DNA of 64,000 bases from Natronococcus jeotgali DSM 18795 (GCF_000337695.1 NZ_AOIA01000158.1:22674-86673); one strand, 5' to 3'; counted from the first letter of the stretch, positions 9,346 through 17,849 are shown. Translations and numbers: made by a program. Notes: generated by a model not told the origin, from the sequence alone.

Positions 9346-10371
9346 ATGGAAGTTGCCGCTGAGTGGGTTCAATTCGAGATTCCGTATATACTACAGGTCG
9401 AGGACTCTTTCGAGGGCAACAAGGCCGCACGATTTCGTTCCAGTGTCGAAGGCGTGCCAGCCGAGCTTCAGTTCAAAAAGGAAGCTCGCGAGGGTGAAGA
9501 GGGCGAAAGGCCGGGGATGATGTTTGGACAGGTTGAGGGCGACCGATTAGGGAATGTCTCCTATACGAAGGTCAAGGTCGGGTTCGACAGGCAGTTGCTT
9601 GACACTCTTCCCGACGACCTTGATGACGATTTTGAGGCCGTGAAAGAGGGTGGCCCAACCAAGTGGCTGAAGAACCTCGACGGACGAGAAGGGCGAATCA
9701 TTCGCGCCGCAGTAGACCACGTGAACCAATTCTTGGAAGTGTATCGTGCCTCTCTGGGATATTATTGGATTCGTGGTGTTAGCCCCTCAGAGGTCGTTTA
9801 CTTCATGCGGGCAACGGTGTCCGAGAATGGAGACACGTACGACCACGGCACGATGTATCCGGGGAACGCACTGACGCCCGGAAGTTCAACCATCGACAAA
9901 GAGGCCCACGATACAATCGAAGCCCGACTGGACACAGAACACAAAGTCCCAATCACGATTTCTCTTCGTTTGGACGCTCAGGACAAGCTCGATTTGGGCG
10001 AATATCGGCTCGCGGTCATCACCGCTGGGACGATGTTTGAAGCATTCCTCAAGGACGGGCTAAAGGACCTAATGACGGCCCAAGGTATGCCGGACGACAA
10101 GATAGAGTCAGTGTTTGTAGATGACGGAGACTACACTTCCATTACGACGCTTGCGAAGGAGACAGTGCCTAAAACGCTCCACTTTGACTTTGAGGCAACT
10201 GATGAGTTCGAGGCGTGGGACGAGAAAACGAGGGAGATGCGGAACCGGGTTGTTCACGAAGGATACGTGCCTTCCGAAGAAGAGGCGAGAGCGGCATATG
10301 AGGCCGCCGCCGATGTGGTGGAGTTCTTGACTGACAAGATGATTGAACGTCATGAGAAACTAAGGGATTAG
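9346..10371 (+). CDS. Hypothetical protein with C-terminal HEPN-like domain (island gene 2)
   Basis: The first in-frame ATG is at 9346, giving 341 residues; an upstream TTG at 9184 would add 54. The C-terminal third is helical and contains the pattern R-x4-H (RNRVVH, codons 10240-10257) followed by EEARAAYEAAADVVEFLTDKM. This is the hallmark of HEPN domains, many of which are ribonucleases in toxin-antitoxin and abortive-infection systems. The N-terminal 200 residues match nothing I know and contain no membrane segments. Function is inferred only from the motif and the island setting. Confidence 0.65.
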   Translation: MEVAAEWVQFEIPYILQVEDSFEGNKAARFRSSVEGVPAELQFKKEAREGEEGERPGMMFGQVEGDRLGNVSYTKVKVGFDRQLLDTLPDDLDDDFEAVKEGGPTKWLKNLDGREGRIIRAAVDHVNQFLEVYRASLGYYWIRGVSPSEVVYFMRATVSENGDTYDHGTMYPGNALTPGSSTIDKEAHDTIEARLDTEHKVPITISLRLDAQDKLDLGEYRLAVITAGTMFEAFLKDGLKDLMTAQGMPDDKIESVFVDDGDYTSITTLAKETVPKTLHFDFEATDEFEAWDEKTREMRNRVVHEGYVPSEEEARAAYEAAADVVEFLTDKMIERHEKLRD

Positions 10372-10724
10372 GTGAGCAGAACTGGTGTCGTATTTTGAGG
10401 CATTTTCCCCTGCTATACTAAATTGGACTATCTAACACTTATTCAGAATACCATGACTCTATCCTTTGGATAGCGTGGATGTCATGTTTGTAATATCGTC
10501 GCTCGCCATCTAGTTTGTACACGGCAATACCATATTAGTCCGAATCAGGCCGGGACTACTTTTCAAGAAATATCGAGTGACGAGAAGGGGCCCTACCGAT
10601 TCGGATCGGGGAGCGACGCGAAGCGAGGGCCATCGCCTTACGTCGAGCAGCCGGACGGGCGAACCCGAGACGCCGCGATCGGTAGCACGCGAAGGGCTGC
10701 AGTATTTTCTGCTGGCGGGCGGGA
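10372..10724. other. Intergenic region across the island's right edge
   Basis: The first part (to about 10538) is AT-rich and holds no convincing gene. The GC content rises sharply after 10558, where chromosomal composition resumes. A small hairpin-rich stretch (ggggccct...agggcc, about 10588-10632) follows. I see no RNA gene. Confidence 0.5.
10539..10558 (+). repeat. Putative attR: degenerate copy of tRNA-Gln 3' end
   Basis: tccgaatcaggccgggacta matches 17 of 20 bases of 8229-8248, including the whole acceptor half ccgggacta. It coincides with the point where base composition returns to chromosomal. Three mismatches indicate an old insertion. Confidence 0.5.
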
Positions 10725-10835
10725 ATATCGTCCGCGTCCGGGAACCACGAGTGCCCGATCTGCGGAGACACGTTCGACTCGAGAGACGACCTCGAGAAAC
10801 ACTCCCCGCAGGAACACCGCACGGAGCTCGATTGA
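10725..10835 (+). pseudogene. Mini C2H2 zinc-finger protein, start codon lost or non-standard
   Basis: An open frame encodes 36 residues that contain a perfect finger: Cys10-x2-Cys13-x12-His26-x4-His31, with Phe17 and Leu23 at the expected hydrophobic positions (ECPICGDTFDSRDDLEKH). The N-terminus would read (M)SSASGNHECP, but the start codon is ATA at 10725 and no ATG, GTG or TTG lies in frame before the upstream TAG. A TATA-like tatttt lies about 21-27 bp upstream. Small zinc-finger proteins are common in haloarchaea. It may be a decayed gene or one using a rare start. Confidence 0.5.
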
Positions 10836-10963
10836 ACAACCACCGACGGGAACGTTCTCCAGCACCCGATCCGAGTTCTCGCCTCGAGCGGCGGTCCGAC
10901 CGTCGCTCCCAGTCGACGGGAACGCGAGACAGGCTTAGGAACGTTCGCTCCGTAGGTGACGAC

Positions 10964-11470
10964 ATGACTCCCCCGCCCGACCAGCGACCGCGGTTCCCGC
11001 GTCCGCCGACGACGGCCGACGACGACGAGGGCCGAACGGTAACGGTCGAGCCCTACGACGGCGGCATCGAGCCGCTCGTGGAGATGTACGGCCACTTCGA
11101 CGAGGAGTCCCGATCGCAGGGGCTGCCGCCCCGCACGGACTCTCGAACCCGCGAGTGGCTCGAGGACCTGCTCGAGAAGGGACAGAACACCGTCGCGCGC
11201 CACGGCGAGGACGTGGTCGGCCACGCGGTGTTAGTGCCCTCCGGCGAGCTGTACGAACTGGCGATCTTCGTCCGTCCGGAGTATCAGGCCGCGGGGATCG
11301 GCACGCAGCTCATTCGCGGGCTGCTCGGCCAGGGACAGGAACGGGGCGTCGAGCACGTCTGGTTGACCGTCTCGCGGAGCAACCGGATCGCGATGAACCT
11401 CTACCGGTCGGCCGGCTTCGAGACGACGGCAAGCGGGCGGGGCGAACACGAGATGGAGCTGCACCTCTGA
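10964..11470 (+). CDS. GNAT family N-acetyltransferase
   Basis: The protein has 168 residues. The acetyl-CoA-binding motif A is VRPEYQAAGIGTQLIRGLL (R/Q-x2-G-x-G/A), followed by motif B NRIAMNLYRSAGFETT. The substrate cannot be predicted. The first 30 residues are a Pro- and Arg-rich extension. The frame stays open upstream to about 10577, but the ATG at 10964 gives a normal family length. It stands alone between the island edge and the molybdoenzyme operon. Confidence 0.88.
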   Translation: MTPPPDQRPRFPRPPTTADDDEGRTVTVEPYDGGIEPLVEMYGHFDEESRSQGLPPRTDSRTREWLEDLLEKGQNTVARHGEDVVGHAVLVPSGELYELAIFVRPEYQAAGIGTQLIRGLLGQGQERGVEHVWLTVSRSNRIAMNLYRSAGFETTASGRGEHEMELHL

Positions 11471-11550
11471 GAAGGCGCGGATTCGAACGACCGTCGGGTA
11501 CTCGACGAGAGCGGCGCGAACGCCGTTTCGGCACCGATCGTTCGAGGTCG

Positions 11551-11919
11551 TCAGTCCGAGAGCGCGCCCGACTCCCGCGCCGGGGCGTCGATCGAAACGC
11601 CGTCGGAATCCGAAACGGAGATGGTTATCTCCTCGAAGCGCCGGCAGTACTCGCTCGCGTGTTTGCCACCCATTTGGATGCGGATTCGCTCCTCGAGCAG
11701 GCCGGCGTCGGTCAGCAACTCGAGCTTGCGGTACACCGTCGAGGAGGGGATCTCGCAGCGCGTCGCGAGTTCGGTAGCCGTCAGCGCCTCGTCGGCCGTC
11801 GCCTCGAGGATCGTTCGGCAGTCGGCGTCCTCGAGGGCCGCGAGGACGGCGCCGGCGTCGGCGTCGGTCTCGGTCGAAAGCGGGGCGGCGGAATCGGTGG
11901 TGGGGCTCGTCGCGGACAT
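11551..11919 (-). CDS. Winged-helix transcriptional regulator (ArsR/TrmB-like)
   Basis: The chosen start at 11919 gives 122 residues beginning MSATSPTTDS; a longer start at 11958 exists. The helix-turn-helix reads LTATELATRCEIPSSTVYRK, followed by the wing LLTDAGLLEERIRI. A Ser/Thr-rich tail with beta-strand character follows (ITISVSDSD). It lies 165 bp downstream of the molybdoenzyme chaperone on the same strand, so local control of that operon is plausible. A close paralogue is encoded at 54408-54776. Confidence 0.85.
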   Translation of the reverse strand: MSATSPTTDSAAPLSTETDADAGAVLAALEDADCRTILEATADEALTATELATRCEIPSSTVYRKLELLTDAGLLEERIRIQMGGKHASEYCRRFEEITISVSDSDGVSIDAPARESGALSD

Positions 11920-12083
11920 CGTCGTTCTGGTCCCTCCTTTTGGCGGGATCCGTACCAAACGGGGTCCCGAATATACGGGGCCATTTATGTGAGGGTAGTT
12001 ATCTTGAGAGGGAGCGCTCGCGAGAGATCGGCGACACCGAAACGACGCGAGGCGAACGGAGCGTCGGCTGCGAGGCGAACGGA

Positions 12084-12896
12084 TCAGTAAGGGCCGTCCC
12101 GATCGCCCATCGGCATTTCCGGGGTCGATCCCGAGGACGTCGGACCGCAGGTCCCACAGCGGAAGTCGCCCTCCCCGTCGTTGAGCCCCTCGAGGGGCGA
12201 GGGGGGCGTCTCCTCGAACGTCTTCGGTTCGGCGCCGAACCGATCGGTGTCGTCGCCGACGAGGGTGTCGACCAGCGCTCCGAGCGCCCGGTAGAACTCG
12301 ACGTCGACCTCCTCGGCGACCGTCTCGCGGAAGCTGCCGATCCAGCGACCGAGGTGGTCCTCGAGGAAGTCGCCCTGCGCGTCGGTCACGACCGCGACGC
12401 CGGTCTCGTCGCCCTCGTTCTCGAGGTAGGCCGTCTGCAGGGCCAGATGCGAGAGGAATTCGAGCTCGATGCAGAGGTGGTCGGCGCGCTCGCGGTTCCC
12501 CTCCGCGATCGACAGCCCGAACGCCCTGTAGAAGCCGGCGATGTCCGCCAGCGTGTCGCCGCTGGTGACGAGAGTGCCGGGGCTGTACTCGATCTGGTAC
12601 TGTCGGATGTCGCCGCCGGTCTCGAACCCGAACAGCGAGCTCCAGTCCGAGTAGAGTTCGTCGACGCCGGCGGCGTCGGTCGGGGACGCCTCGACGACCG
12701 CCCTCGCGTGTTCCTCGAGGTCGTCGTTCTCGAGCGCGGCGGCGGACTCGAGCAGCTGGTCGGCGAAGGTTCCCGAGACCAGCGCCTCCTCGAGTTCCTC
12801 GTCGGGGCGATCGAACGCCAGCGAGGCGAGCTTGTACAGTCGCGCGCGATGGACGTGATCGAGCGCGGTCGTGGATTCGGTATTGGGTTCAGTCAT
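12084..12896 (-). CDS. TorD/NarJ/DmsD family redox-enzyme chaperone
   Basis: The 270-residue, all-helical product fits the TorD family. Visible landmarks are LYKLASLAFDRPDEEL near residue 20 and the conserved E-Y-SP-type segment QYQIEYSPGTL. Such chaperones insert the molybdenum cofactor and hold the Tat-exported catalytic subunit back until folding is complete. The C-terminus FRCGTCGP contains a Cys-x2-Cys pair that is unusual for the family. The gene starts 2 bp after the beta subunit, so the two are co-translated. Confidence 0.88.
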   Translation of the reverse strand: MTEPNTESTTALDHVHRARLYKLASLAFDRPDEELEEALVSGTFADQLLESAAALENDDLEEHARAVVEASPTDAAGVDELYSDWSSLFGFETGGDIRQYQIEYSPGTLVTSGDTLADIAGFYRAFGLSIAEGNRERADHLCIELEFLSHLALQTAYLENEGDETGVAVVTDAQGDFLEDHLGRWIGSFRETVAEEVDVEFYRALGALVDTLVGDDTDRFGAEPKTFEETPPSPLEGLNDGEGDFRCGTCGPTSSGSTPEMPMGDRDGPY

Positions 12897-12898
12897 CG

Positions 12899-14104
12899 TT
12901 ATGCGATGTCGAGCCGGTAGGCGTCGTTGTCCTCGTCGAAGCGGTCGCGTTCGTACTGCGGTTCCTCCATCGGGACGCGGGCGACGGTCGACCCGTCCCC
13001 GTCGTAGCCGATCGCCTCCTCGTCGGTGACCTCGAACTCCTCGACGCGCCACTCGGTCGACCCCATCAGGTGGATGAGCCCGCGGAGCTTGCGGTACTCC
13101 TCGTCGCCGCGGCGGGCGGCCTGGTAGGTCTCCTTGGCCTCCGTGACGCGGGGGCCGAACATCTGGACGAGGTAGTCGTCGGGGACGTTGATCGGCGGGA
13201 TGTAGTAGACGTTGGGCTCGAGGCCGAGCTGGGGGTACAGCGGCAACGCGACCTCGGCGTCGTGGACCAGGTAGTCGATCGGGTTCGAGGAGTCGGCCTC
13301 CTCTGGCGGGTTGATCCAGCCGTGCTGGCGGATCTTTCCGAGGCAGTTCTCGAAGCACTGCGGGACCAGCCCCTGCTCGACCTTCGGGTAGCAGCCGACG
13401 CACTTCTGGGAGTTGCCCTTCTCGGGATTGAAGATGGACTTCCCGTACGGACAGGCCCGAACGCACTCCTGGAACGCCTGGCAGCTCTCCTCGTCGATCA
13501 GGACGATTCCGTCCTCCTGGCGCTTGTAGACGGCCTGGATCGGACACCCGCCGGCACACCCCGCGAACGAGCAGTGGTTACACAGCCGCGGGAGGTAGAA
13601 GAACCACGTGGGGTGTTCCTCCCCTTCGGGGATGTGGGTGTCCGACTCGATCGCCTCTCCGGTCGGCTCGTCCTCGCCGATGTTGGGGTGGGCCCAGTCC
13701 TCGTCGTCGGGGCGGTAGCCCTCGATGTCCTGGCCGTGGATGTTCTCGGGATCGTCGTCGGGCGCCATCTCCTCCCAGTCGACGTCGTTGGCCTCGAAGA
13801 TGGTGTCGCCCTCGTAGACGTACTCGCCGTCCTCCTCGGTCCACTCCTGGACGCCGAGGCGGTCGAGAATCTCCTTGTCCCACTCGAGGGGGTGGGAGCC
13901 GTAGGGTTTGGTCTCGACGTTGTTCCAGAACATGTGCTCCTGGCCCTCGCCGTGGGTCCAGGTCGTCTTACACGACAGCGTACACGTCTGGCACGCGATA
14001 CACTTGTTGATGTCGAACACCGCGCCCCACTGCTTCTCCGGTCGGGACTCGGCGTAGGGGTACTCCATCTCGCGTCCGATCTGCCAGTTGTAAACTTCAG
14101 CCAT
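12899..14104 (-). CDS. Type II DMSO-reductase family beta subunit (four Fe-S clusters; Nar/Nxr-like)
   Basis: The 401-residue electron-transfer subunit begins with VFDINKCIACQTCTLSCK followed by TW and NNVETKPYG, the signature of NarH/NxrB/EbdB/SerB-type subunits. More cysteine groups follow: CNHCSFAGCAGGCP, CQAFQECVRACPYG and CVGCYPKVEQGLVPQC. The sets suffice for three 4Fe-4S and one 3Fe-4S or 4Fe-4S cluster. It passes electrons between the catalytic subunit and a membrane or soluble partner. No signal peptide is visible, so it is probably co-exported with subunit A. Confidence 0.92.
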   Translation of the reverse strand: MAEVYNWQIGREMEYPYAESRPEKQWGAVFDINKCIACQTCTLSCKTTWTHGEGQEHMFWNNVETKPYGSHPLEWDKEILDRLGVQEWTEEDGEYVYEGDTIFEANDVDWEEMAPDDDPENIHGQDIEGYRPDDEDWAHPNIGEDEPTGEAIESDTHIPEGEEHPTWFFYLPRLCNHCSFAGCAGGCPIQAVYKRQEDGIVLIDEESCQAFQECVRACPYGKSIFNPEKGNSQKCVGCYPKVEQGLVPQCFENCLGKIRQHGWINPPEEADSSNPIDYLVHDAEVALPLYPQLGLEPNVYYIPPINVPDDYLVQMFGPRVTEAKETYQAARRGDEEYRKLRGLIHLMGSTEWRVEEFEVTDEEAIGYDGDGSTVARVPMEEPQYERDRFDEDNDAYRLDIA

Positions 14105-14120
14105 TGGTACTCACCTTGTG

Positions 14121-17100
14121 TTAGTCGTCGGAAGTCGTCACGTAGTTGCCGCCCAGGTACTCTTCCATCGTCTCGTCCTCGTTGGTCGGTCTGATGCCGC
14201 GGTCGACGGGCTCCCAGTCGCCCTCGCCCTCGAGGCCGCCGTCTTCGGCCTTCTCGATCCTGACGAACGACTCCTTGGGCGCCCCGTTGGCGGCGTGGAC
14301 GTCGGGCTCGAAGCCGACGTCCATGTTCTGTCCGAGCATGTCCTTGCGGGGCATCGAGTCGGTCATCCAGGTGCGACGCAGCCAGGTCGTCGTCATCGAC
14401 TGGTGGCCGCCGCTGCGGTACATCGACGCGTAGTTCGTGTCCTCGGCTTTGGCCTTCCCGTCGTCGCGCTCCTGCTGGGCCGCGTAGGTCTTGTGGGAGG
14501 TCTGGGAGACGTTCATCCAGCTGCGGGTCACCCCCTGCGGGAGGCTGGGCTGGTACCGGATCCGCATCAGCGCCCGGGTGTAGTCGTCGTCCTCGTCGTC
14601 GGGGTCGTACTCCGGGTACGGTCGGTCGGACGGGTCGGCGTCGACCCACACGTAGTCGCCGTCCTGCAGTTCCTCCTCGCGGGCGTCGGCGGGGTTCATC
14701 TCGACGTACCCCTCGCCGATGTAGGGCTTGCGCTGGTCGAAGGATCCCCGGAGACCCGCGTGGCGGCTCATGTCCCCGTAGTTACTCCACCAGACCGCGA
14801 TGTTCGGCAGGTCGCTGCCGAAGGTGTGGGTCCCGTGGCGGTACTTCGGCGTCATGTAGACGTAGTTGTAGCCGTCCTCGAGGTCGGTCAGCGGGTGGGT
14901 CGTGTCGACCAGTTCCGACGGCGACCGAACCACGTTGCGGACCTGTCGGTCGCTGGTGTCGCGGGCCTTCGCCTCGCTGTCCCAGCCCCGGTCTTCTGGC
15001 GTCTGGGGCGCGACGACCGGGCTGTCGCTGTCGTCGACGATGGCGTTTGGCTCGTACGGCGTCGCGTCCATCGGTTCCCGGTGTAGCGGGATGTGCTCGC
15101 CGGCCTCGGCGAACTCCTCCTCCTCGCGGAAGAACTCGAGCCGACCCGTCTTCGTGTACCAGGGCTGGGAGTCCTGGGTCTGCTCGTTGCCGACGTGTTT
15201 GGGGTAGGTCCGGGTCATGATGATCGCCGGCGTCCCCTCGCGGGCGTCCTCGAGCAGGTTCTCGACGTCGTAGCCCTTGACCGCGTTCGAGTGGTCGAGG
15301 ATGCGCTGGAGGTAGGGCTTGGCTCTGTACTCGTCCTCGTCGACGAACGCCCAGTAGTCCGCGAAGCGGTCGTCGCCGGTGAGCTCCGCGAGCTGCTCGG
15401 CGACGCCCTTGTAGTGTTGGGCGTCGTTGAGCGTGTTGTAGATCCGATCCAGCTCCGTCTCGGGCATCGTCGTGATAAAGGGGTTCGTGACCGAGGCAGT
15501 GATGTCGTGGACGTGGTGTTCGGCCCACGAGTCCGCCGGGAAGACGATGTCGGAGTACTCGCAGGTCATCGACCACCACCACTCGTTGGTGAAGAACGCC
15601 TCGATCTTCCCGTTGCGCAGCATCTGCTCGATGATCTTGTAGGTCCCCTTCGCGTTGCCGAGGATGGAGTTCGACCCCGACACCCAGATGGACTTCGTGG
15701 GCGTGTGCATGTGGGTGTCGCCCTGGAAGTACTCGCCGTCGACCTTCAGCGGCTTGTCGAGGTTCGTATAGAAGTGCGCCGAGTGGGCGTCCCAGCGCTT
15801 GTCGGTCCGGGCCGGCTGGTCGGGGTCGAGCTCGACGTCGAACGGGTCCTCGTGGGCGTACTGGCCGACGCCGTTGAAGTAGGCCATCCGGTAGTTCCCG
15901 GAGTAGGAGCCGACGTTCCCGGTCTGATAGCCGACGTTGCGCGTCAGCGACGCCAGCAGGAACGCGGCGCGCCCGTGCTGGTCGGCGTTCGCGTAGTGGT
16001 TCGGGCCCATCCCGGTCAGCAGCATCGTGCTCTCTTTGTTGTCGGCGAAGTCGGTAGCCAGGTTCTCGACGGCCTCCGGAGCGGTGCCCGTGACCTCGGC
16101 GGTCGACTCGAGGTCCCAGGTTCCGACGAGGTACTCCTTGATGAGGTCGAAGACCGTCCGCACCGCGACGGTCTCGCCGTCGGCGAGCTCGACCTCGAAC
16201 TCGCCCTCGATGGTTGCGGACACGTCGAAGTCGTCGCCGATGTCGTCGCGCGTGATCGCTTCGAAGGCGTCGCCCTCCGCGTCGTGGACGACGAAGTCGC
16301 CCCACTCGCGGCGCAGTTCCTCGGTGATGACCTGCTCGTCGATGTCGGTCACGTCGACGCCGGGGCGGTCGGCCTCGTCGCCGACGGCGTCGGTCTTCTC
16401 GAGGTCGGCGGGCTCGTAGTCCGGGAAGACGTCGCTGGCCCGCAGGAGTTCGTTGTCGTCCATCCGGACCAGCAGCGGGAGGTCCGTGTGTTTCCGGACG
16501 TACTCCTCGTCGTACAGCTCCTGCTCGATGATGACCCGCGCGGCGCCGAGGAACAGCGCCGAGTCGGTCGCGGGCCGAACCGTGATCAGCTCGTCGCACT
16601 TCGAGGCCGTGGCGTTGTAGTCGGTGAAGATGCCGGTGAGTTTCGACCCCTTGAGCTTGGCCTCGGTCAGCCAGTGGCAGTCGGCCATCTTCGAGGTCAG
16701 GTAGTTGACGCCGTCGAGGACGATGTGGTCGGCGTACTCGATGCTCGCGAGGTCGAAGTCGACCGTCTGCTGGCCGGTGACCATCGTGTGGCCCGGCGGC
16801 AGGTCGGTGTGGAACGAGTAGTTGTCGAGCCCCATCGCGCCCAGGGCCTCGTCCTCCGAGACGTCGCGGACGTAGTTGTCCAGAAGCGCCATCGAGTTGG
16901 CGTTGCGGTACTGGCCGAACAGCTTGATGACGCCCAGAAGCGGCATCCCGCCGCGGAACTTCATCGTCCGGACGCCGGCGCCCTGGGTCTCCTCGACCAC
17001 GCGCTCGTCGTAGTCCTGCTCGAGCAGCCGCTGCATCCCGCTGTCGCCGCTGTACTGCTCGGCGATCTCGAGGAACGCGCGGGCGGCGTACTCGTGGGCC

Positions 17101-17657
17101 TCGTCCTGGGAGACCTCGACGAAGTCGTCCTCGCCGCGTTGAGCGTACTCTTCGGGCATCGAGCCGTCGTCGTCCCGCGGGAAGCCGTCGTCGACCCACT
17201 GCATGAACCCCTCGCGAACCATCGGCGCGTGGACGCGACGCTCGCCGTAGAAGCGTTCGACCATCGCCAGTCCCTTGTTACAGACGCGGGGATCCCAGCG
17301 CTGGCTCGCCTGGTTGCCCTCGAGGTCGGTCGCCTCGCCGTAGTTCATCGACGGGCCGAGACGGGTGATCTGGCCGTTCTTGATCGAGGCCTCGAGGTAG
17401 CAGTTGTGGGTGTCGTTGGGCGTACACGTGAGCATGTAGGAGTCGTCGGGCTCCCACACGTTCCGGTAGTGTTCCTCCCAGTCCCGGTTCGGGTACTCCT
17501 CGAGGGGGTTCATCGGCCCCTCGTCCGTCGTTTCGTCCGCGTCGTCCGAGAGCCGCCGGTAACCCAGCAGGCCGAGCCCGGACGCGCCGGCGACCCCGGC
17601 CGCCGCGGCGCCGAGCTCGCGGCGGGTCATCTCGAGGCCGGCGTCGTCCTCAGCCAT
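14121..17657 (-). CDS. Molybdopterin oxidoreductase catalytic subunit, type II DMSO reductase family (Nxr/Nar-like), Tat-exported
   Basis: This is a 1178-residue catalytic subunit. MTRRELGAAAAGVAGASGLG near residues 10-29 is a Tat signal. The FS0 cluster region reads TCTPNDTHNCYLEA, then VCNKGL. Aligned by spacing to NarG (H-x3-C-x3-C), the first His is Cys and the middle Cys is Asp. The molybdenum-loop region reads DNYSFHTDLPPGHTMVTGQQ, equivalent to the NarG DLPP segment. Typical substrates in this branch are nitrate, nitrite, (per)chlorate, selenate, DMS or ethylbenzene; which applies is not decidable here. Subunits B and D follow at once, but no gamma (heme b) or NarI subunit is present in the window. 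Confidence 0.9.
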   Translation of the reverse strand: MAEDDAGLEMTRRELGAAAAGVAGASGLGLLGYRRLSDDADETTDEGPMNPLEEYPNRDWEEHYRNVWEPDDSYMLTCTPNDTHNCYLEASIKNGQITRLGPSMNYGEATDLEGNQASQRWDPRVCNKGLAMVERFYGERRVHAPMVREGFMQWVDDGFPRDDDGSMPEEYAQRGEDDFVEVSQDEAHEYAARAFLEIAEQYSGDSGMQRLLEQDYDERVVEETQGAGVRTMKFRGGMPLLGVIKLFGQYRNANSMALLDNYVRDVSEDEALGAMGLDNYSFHTDLPPGHTMVTGQQTVDFDLASIEYADHIVLDGVNYLTSKMADCHWLTEAKLKGSKLTGIFTDYNATASKCDELITVRPATDSALFLGAARVIIEQELYDEEYVRKHTDLPLLVRMDDNELLRASDVFPDYEPADLEKTDAVGDEADRPGVDVTDIDEQVITEELRREWGDFVVHDAEGDAFEAITRDDIGDDFDVSATIEGEFEVELADGETVAVRTVFDLIKEYLVGTWDLESTAEVTGTAPEAVENLATDFADNKESTMLLTGMGPNHYANADQHGRAAFLLASLTRNVGYQTGNVGSYSGNYRMAYFNGVGQYAHEDPFDVELDPDQPARTDKRWDAHSAHFYTNLDKPLKVDGEYFQGDTHMHTPTKSIWVSGSNSILGNAKGTYKIIEQMLRNGKIEAFFTNEWWWSMTCEYSDIVFPADSWAEHHVHDITASVTNPFITTMPETELDRIYNTLNDAQHYKGVAEQLAELTGDDRFADYWAFVDEDEYRAKPYLQRILDHSNAVKGYDVENLLEDAREGTPAIIMTRTYPKHVGNEQTQDSQPWYTKTGRLEFFREEEEFAEAGEHIPLHREPMDATPYEPNAIVDDSDSPVVAPQTPEDRGWDSEAKARDTSDRQVRNVVRSPSELVDTTHPLTDLEDGYNYVYMTPKYRHGTHTFGSDLPNIAVWWSNYGDMSRHAGLRGSFDQRKPYIGEGYVEMNPADAREEELQDGDYVWVDADPSDRPYPEYDPDDEDDDYTRALMRIRYQPSLPQGVTRSWMNVSQTSHKTYAAQQERDDGKAKAEDTNYASMYRSGGHQSMTTTWLRRTWMTDSMPRKDMLGQNMDVGFEPDVHAANGAPKESFVRIEKAEDGGLEGEGDWEPVDRGIRPTNEDETMEEYLGGNYVTTSDD

Positions 17658-17757
17658 GGTACCACCCGGCCAGCGCCGCTCGGAGCGAGCCGGCGGACGG
17701 TACGGTCGTCTTCCAACGCGGCTGCCGCCCCGCGGGTTCCGAGTGTTGGTGCTCCAT
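17650..17757 (-). CDS. Possible 35-residue leader protein upstream of the molybdoenzyme
   Basis: A small ORF starts ATG at 17757 and ends TGA at 17650, overlapping the catalytic subunit start by 8 bp (ATGGCTGA). It reads MEHQHSEPAGRQPRWKTTVP and ends AALAGWYHG. A TATA-like gttaag about 30 bp upstream would make it leaderless. It could be a true small subunit or a coupling device. No homologue is known to me. Confidence 0.35.
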   Translation of the reverse strand: MEHQHSEPAGRQPRWKTTVPSAGSLRAALAGWYHG

Positions 17758-17849
17758 ACACGAGACCGTTGGGTAGCGACTCCTTAACCGGACGCGGCCG
17801 TTCCCAGCGAACGGGGACGAACGGCTCCGAAACCTCGGTATAGCGGGTG

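Larger units (their letters stand above)
8249..10558. mobile_element. Putative degenerate integrated island at tRNA-Gln
   Basis: About 2.3 kb with clearly lower GC and different codon choice from the flanking chromosome. It is bounded by the tRNA 3' end and an imperfect 20-bp copy of it. It contains two genes without housekeeping relatives that I can recognise. No integrase is visible, so the element is either decayed or was moved by an integrase in trans. Confidence 0.5.

Noticed and set aside
8249..10558. Integrase or transposase in the tRNA island
   Set aside because: I checked both strands for a tyrosine-recombinase R..HxxR..Y pattern or a DDE/TnpB motif and saw none.
10560..10720. Second RNA gene after the attR-like site
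   Set aside because: Only short hairpins are visible; no cloverleaf or conserved ncRNA pattern could be drawn.
12084..17657. Classic respiratory nitrate reductase (narGHJI)
   Set aside because: The ligand motifs differ from NarG and no narI is present, so a substrate-specific name is not justified.
15093..17843. 916-codon open frame on the plus strand
   Set aside because: It is antisense to the molybdoenzyme catalytic subunit. High GC removes stop codons from shadow frames, and the translation is Val/Asp/Arg-rich without any family signature.
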